This document shows positions 5,289 to 7,995 of a stretch of DNA of 7,995 nucleotides, in pieces. The position numbers were made by a program, and so were the translations under genes. Positions within the stretch are counted from its first letter, which is position 1. Every line of letters begins with the position of its first letter. Origin of the DNA: Bordetella parapertussis (GTDB lineage: Bacteria > Pseudomonadota > Gammaproteobacteria > Burkholderiales > CAIKXV01); the NCBI GenBank assembly GCA_945877995.1, contig CAMDXD010000169.1, positions 1 to 7,995 on the forward strand, written 5' to 3'. Below the pieces are notes generated by a model. It was not told where the DNA came from and did no database searches. It saw only the letters and a list, made by a program, of their open reading frames with translations.

Positions 5289-6794
5289 TCATGCCGCCCC
5301 GGACAGGCCCCTGAACCTCGCCCGCAATGGCGCCAGGAACGGCCACAGGAGCAGAGCGATCGCCAGTGCGCTGATGCCACCGACCAGCCAGTTCTGCCAG
5401 AGGATCGACAGGCTGCCCTGCGACATGAGCATCGCCTGCCGGAACGAATCCTCGGCACGATCGCCCAGCACCAGCGCGAGCACCATCGGTGCCATCGGGT
5501 AGTCGAGCTTCTTGAACAGATAGCCGGCGACGCCGAACAACATCATCAGCCAGACATCGAGCATCGCGTTGTTCACCGTGTATGCGCCGATCGCGCACAC
5601 CACGATGATCACCGGCGCGATGATCGAGAACGGGATGCGCAGGATGGCGGCGAACAGCGGCACGGTGGTCAGCACCACGATCAGCCCGACGATGTTGCCC
5701 AGGTACATGCTGGCGATCAGCCCCCAGACGAAGTCTTTCTGCTCGACGAACAGCAGCGGCCCCGGTTGCAGCCCCCAGATCAGCAGGCCTCCGAGCAGCA
5801 CAGCCGCGGTGGGCGACCCGGGGATGCCCAGTGCCAGCATCGGCAGCAGCGCCGAAGTGCCGGCCGCATGTGCGGCGATTTCCGGCGCCACCACCCCTTC
5901 CATCTCGCCCTTGCCGAAGTTGTGTCCGTTCTTCGACATCTGCCTGGCCACGCCATAGCTCATGAACGACGCCGGGGTCGCACCGCCCGGGGTGACGCCC
6001 ATCCAGCATCCGATCAGCACCGAGCGGATGGACGTCGCCCAGAACCGGGGCAGCTGCTTCCAGGTATTCCAGACCACCCGGGCATCGATCTTCGCACTGC
6101 GGCCCTTGAACTGCAGCCCCTCTTCCATCGTGAGCAGGATCTCGCCGATGCCGAACAGGCCGATCACCGCCACCAGGAAGTCGAAGCCGCGCATCAGTTC
6201 GGTGCTGCCAAAGGTCATGCGCAGCTGGCCGGTGACCGAATCCATGCCGACCGCAGCCAACGCGAAGCCGAGCATCATCGCGGCGATGGTCTTCCAGGGC
6301 GATCCCTTGCCCATGCCGACGAAGCTGCAGAACGCGAGCAGGTAGACCGCGAAGTATTCCGGAGGACCGAAACGCAGCGCGAACTGCGCAACCATCGGCG
6401 CGAGGAAGGTGATCATCACCACCGCGAAGAAGGCGCCGATGAACGATCCGGTGAAGGCCGCGGTCAGCGCCTCGCCGGCCCGGCCCTGGCGCGCCATCGG
6501 ATGCCCGTCGAAAGTGGTGGCCACCGACCACGGCTCGCCCGGGATGTTGAACAGGATGGAGGTGATAGCACCGCCGAACAGCGCACCCCAGTAGATGCAC
6601 GACAGCAGGATGATCGCCGAGGTCGGCGACATGGTGAAGGTCAGCGGCAGCAGGATCGCGATGCCGTTGGCACCGCCCAGCCCGGGCAGCACGCCGATCA
6701 GCACCCCGAGGATGATGCCGAGGAACATCAGCATCAGGTTCTGCCAGGTCATCGCGATCGCGAAGCCGTGCATCAGCGACTGCAGTTCATCCAT
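5289..6794 (-). CDS. tctA: Tripartite tricarboxylate transporter, large membrane subunit TctA
   Basis: This 501-residue inner-membrane protein is of standard TctA length (about 500). It is very hydrophobic, with roughly ten to twelve membrane segments across the chain, for example about 20-50, 112-135, 145-160, 205-222, 330-345, 360-385, 390-408 and 470-488. The family motifs are present in both halves: GVLIGVLPGLGG (30-41) and NIPGEP (83-88) in the first, GVTPGGATPASFMSYG (266-281) and GIPGSP (323-328) in the second. In TTT systems TctA forms the ion-coupled translocation channel and takes substrate from the periplasmic TctC protein. It is the last gene of the tctCBA order and begins 30 bases after the tctB stop. 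Only a weak GGGGT stands before the ATG, so it may depend on coupling with tctB. The substrate cannot be read from sequence; the oxalate genes beside it suggest a small carboxylate. Confidence 0.95.
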   Translation of the reverse strand: MDELQSLMHGFAIAMTWQNLMLMFLGIILGVLIGVLPGLGGANGIAILLPLTFTMSPTSAIILLSCIYWGALFGGAITSILFNIPGEPWSVATTFDGHPMARQGRAGEALTAAFTGSFIGAFFAVVMITFLAPMVAQFALRFGPPEYFAVYLLAFCSFVGMGKGSPWKTIAAMMLGFALAAVGMDSVTGQLRMTFGSTELMRGFDFLVAVIGLFGIGEILLTMEEGLQFKGRSAKIDARVVWNTWKQLPRFWATSIRSVLIGCWMGVTPGGATPASFMSYGVARQMSKNGHNFGKGEMEGVVAPEIAAHAAGTSALLPMLALGIPGSPTAAVLLGGLLIWGLQPGPLLFVEQKDFVWGLIASMYLGNIVGLIVVLTTVPLFAAILRIPFSIIAPVIIVVCAIGAYTVNNAMLDVWLMMLFGVAGYLFKKLDYPMAPMVLALVLGDRAEDSFRQAMLMSQGSLSILWQNWLVGGISALAIALLLWPFLAPLRARFRGLSGAA

Positions 6795-6824
6795 CGGATA
6801 CCCCGGTAATCGCCATCGACCTGG

Positions 6825-7331
6825 CTAGAAGCCCAGCGCCCGCTCGACGAAGCCCTTGGGCAGCGGAATCTGGAACCAGCGCTCGAACAGCAGGAATGCG
6901 GACAGGCCGACCGACAGCCCGACTGCGCCACTGCGCAACCAGGTGTAGTGGCCGAGGAACACCATGAACAGCGCGATGTAGACCGTGGAGGCGACGTAGA
7001 TGCCGGCCAGCTGGATCCCGCCGACGTAGACCAGGGCCGGGAAGAACACCAGCGCCACCTGCCGCAGCGGCCCGGCCTCGACGAACGCCAGCGCGACGCG
7101 CGCCTGTTGGCGCAGGCCCTGCACCAGCAGCACGAGCGCCGAGACGCAGATGATCAGGCCCGTGTAGAAGGGAAAATAGCCCGACTCGGGGCCGTCGCTT
7201 GCCCAGGATGCGCCGATCCGGTAGCTGTCGAACATCACCACTGCACCGAACGCTAAGAACAGCGCCGCGACGATGATCTCCATCGTCGCCACGCTGACTG
7301 CGCCAGCTTCGTCGTCTTCCGGTCGAGCCAT
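6825..7331 (-). CDS. tctB: Tripartite tricarboxylate transporter, small membrane subunit TctB
   Basis: This 168-residue membrane protein has four or five hydrophobic segments (about 17-35, 54-72, 92-108, 112-127 and 134-150). The loop DGPESGYFPFYTGLI (46-60) is typical of TctB proteins. TctB is the poorly conserved small subunit that pairs with TctA in the inner membrane; its exact role is not established. GGAG lies five bases before the ATG at 7329-7331. The gene sits 25 bases after the tctC stop and 30 before tctA, as in a normal tctCBA operon. The charged first ten residues (MARPEDDEAG) may be a cytoplasmic tail, or translation may begin at Met17; the ribosome site favours the longer form. 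Confidence 0.9.
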   Translation of the reverse strand: MARPEDDEAGAVSVATMEIIVAALFLAFGAVVMFDSYRIGASWASDGPESGYFPFYTGLIICVSALVLLVQGLRQQARVALAFVEAGPLRQVALVFFPALVYVGGIQLAGIYVASTVYIALFMVFLGHYTWLRSGAVGLSVGLSAFLLFERWFQIPLPKGFVERALGF

Positions 7332-7356
7332 GGTCGCTCCAGCGCCGACGGGCAGG

Positions 7357-7995
7357 TTACTTCGTGACCCAGCCGGCTTCCTTCATCAAGGCCCGGTGCT
7401 CTTCCTTGGCACGTGCGAGCCACTTCGTGAATGCGTCACCCTCGAGTGCCGTCGGGTTGAACGCCCCCTCGGCGATGAACCGCTTCCACTCGGGGGTTTC
7501 ACGCACCCGGCGCATCAGGCCGACAAAGTAGTCGCGCTGCGCCGGCGTCACCCCACCCGGCATGAAGATGCCACGCAGCATCACGTAATCGGTGGGAACG
7601 CCGGCTTCCCGGCAGGTCGGGATGTCGTTCCAGGACATCGTGTCGGTGACGCGCGCCGTGTATGGCATGCGCTCATCGTCGAACACGCACAACGGACGCA
7701 GCCCGCCTGCGCGCCACTGCGCCACCGCCTCGATCGGGTTGTTCACCGTGGAATCGACATGGCCGCCAACCAGTTGGGTCGCTACCTCGCCGCCACCCTT
7801 GAACGGGATGTAGATGAACTTCACCTTGGCCGCGCGCTCGATGCTGACCGTGATGATCTGGTCTTCCTGGCGGGCGCCGGTGCCGCCCATGCGCGACTTG
7901 CCACCAGAGGCACGCACCTGCTCGATGAACTCGGCCGCCGACCGGGCCGGATTCTTCGCGTTGACCCAGAGCACGAACTGGTCGAGCGCCATCAT
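7357..7995 (-). CDS. tctC: Bug/TctC-family periplasmic solute-binding protein, 5' end missing
   Basis: The C-terminal 212 residues are visible; the frame runs off the right edge, so the signal peptide and first lobe (around 110 residues, judging from the usual 320) are outside. Family features include VNAKNP (11-16 of the visible part), PFKGGGEVATQLVGGHVD (63-80), which matches the Bug P(Y/F)KGG...LLGGQVD block, and a downstream WRAGGLRPLCVFDDER stretch corresponding to the usual KAGKLRALAV. The expected role is to bind a carboxylate in the periplasm and deliver it to TctAB. The first substrate-lobe crossing loop reads GTGARQEDQ where many Bug proteins have GSSGNGTSHH, so the ligand may differ from that of common members. 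The two Met codons at the very edge are internal, not a start. Its position as the first known tct gene fits tctCBA order. Confidence 0.92.
   Translation of the reverse strand: MMALDQFVLWVNAKNPARSAAEFIEQVRASGGKSRMGGTGARQEDQIITVSIERAAKVKFIYIPFKGGGEVATQLVGGHVDSTVNNPIEAVAQWRAGGLRPLCVFDDERMPYTARVTDTMSWNDIPTCREAGVPTDYVMLRGIFMPGGVTPAQRDYFVGLMRRVRETPEWKRFIAEGAFNPTALEGDAFTKWLARAKEEHRALMKEAGWVTK

Noticed and set aside
4382..5458. Minus-strand open frame through the regulator and promoter region
   Set aside because: It is antisense to a clear Crp/Fnr gene, crosses the promoter region, and encodes a motif-free Arg/His-rich product.
5280..6809. 509-codon open frame on the plus strand opposite tctA
   Set aside because: Composition is His, Arg, Gln and Asp rich and hydrophilic, the mirror of a membrane protein. 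The minus-strand frame is a complete TctA.
1..7995. CRISPR arrays, tRNA or rRNA genes, insertion sequences, attachment sites
   Set aside because: No spaced direct repeats, cloverleaf-like segments, transposase motifs or terminal repeats were seen. Coding is continuous and uniform in base composition, giving no sign of recent insertion.

Overview
The window is GC-rich, tightly packed DNA that most resembles a betaproteobacterium, probably of the Burkholderiales. The reasons are the gene style, a Bug-type tricarboxylate transporter, a PP2C phosphatase with a beta-proteobacterial look, and near-consensus Shine-Dalgarno sites. The taxonomic call is an inference from protein style only; no rRNA or tRNA gene is present.

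Layout: positions 1-141 (minus) hold the N-terminal 47 codons of a PP2C/Stp1-type protein phosphatase. Positions 142-330 are a short gap with GC-rich hairpins. Positions 331-4368 (minus) are a three-gene operon for oxalate catabolism, transcribed oxc (oxalyl-CoA decarboxylase), then frc (formyl-CoA transferase, CoA-transferase family III), then a 10-formyltetrahydrofolate hydrolase/formyltransferase-like gene. Positions 4369-4618 are a divergent control region. Positions 4619-5263 (plus) encode a Crp/Fnr-family regulator. Positions 5289-7995 (minus) are tctA, tctB and a 5'-truncated tctC/Bug gene of the tripartite tricarboxylate transporter (TTT) family; this operon starts beyond the window.

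How the genes may work together: the TTT system, with a periplasmic Bug receptor and the TctAB membrane pair, could import a carboxylate, and oxalate is the obvious candidate from context. Frc charges oxalate with CoA from formyl-CoA, and Oxc decarboxylates oxalyl-CoA to formyl-CoA and CO2. The third enzyme acts at the formyl/tetrahydrofolate node and so may link this cycle to one-carbon metabolism. The Crp/Fnr protein carries an E-xx-SR recognition helix. A perfect dyad TTGAC-N4-GTCAA lies between it and oxc, with -10-like hexamers 20 and 23 bases away on the two sides. One operator could therefore serve both divergent promoters.

The points most worth a second look are this shared operator, the natural Gln at the Frc position equivalent to Trp48 of the Oxalobacter enzyme, the folate-linked third gene, mutually exclusive hairpins in the long oxc leader, a near-palindrome between oxc and frc, and the transporter of unknown substrate beside an oxalate operon.
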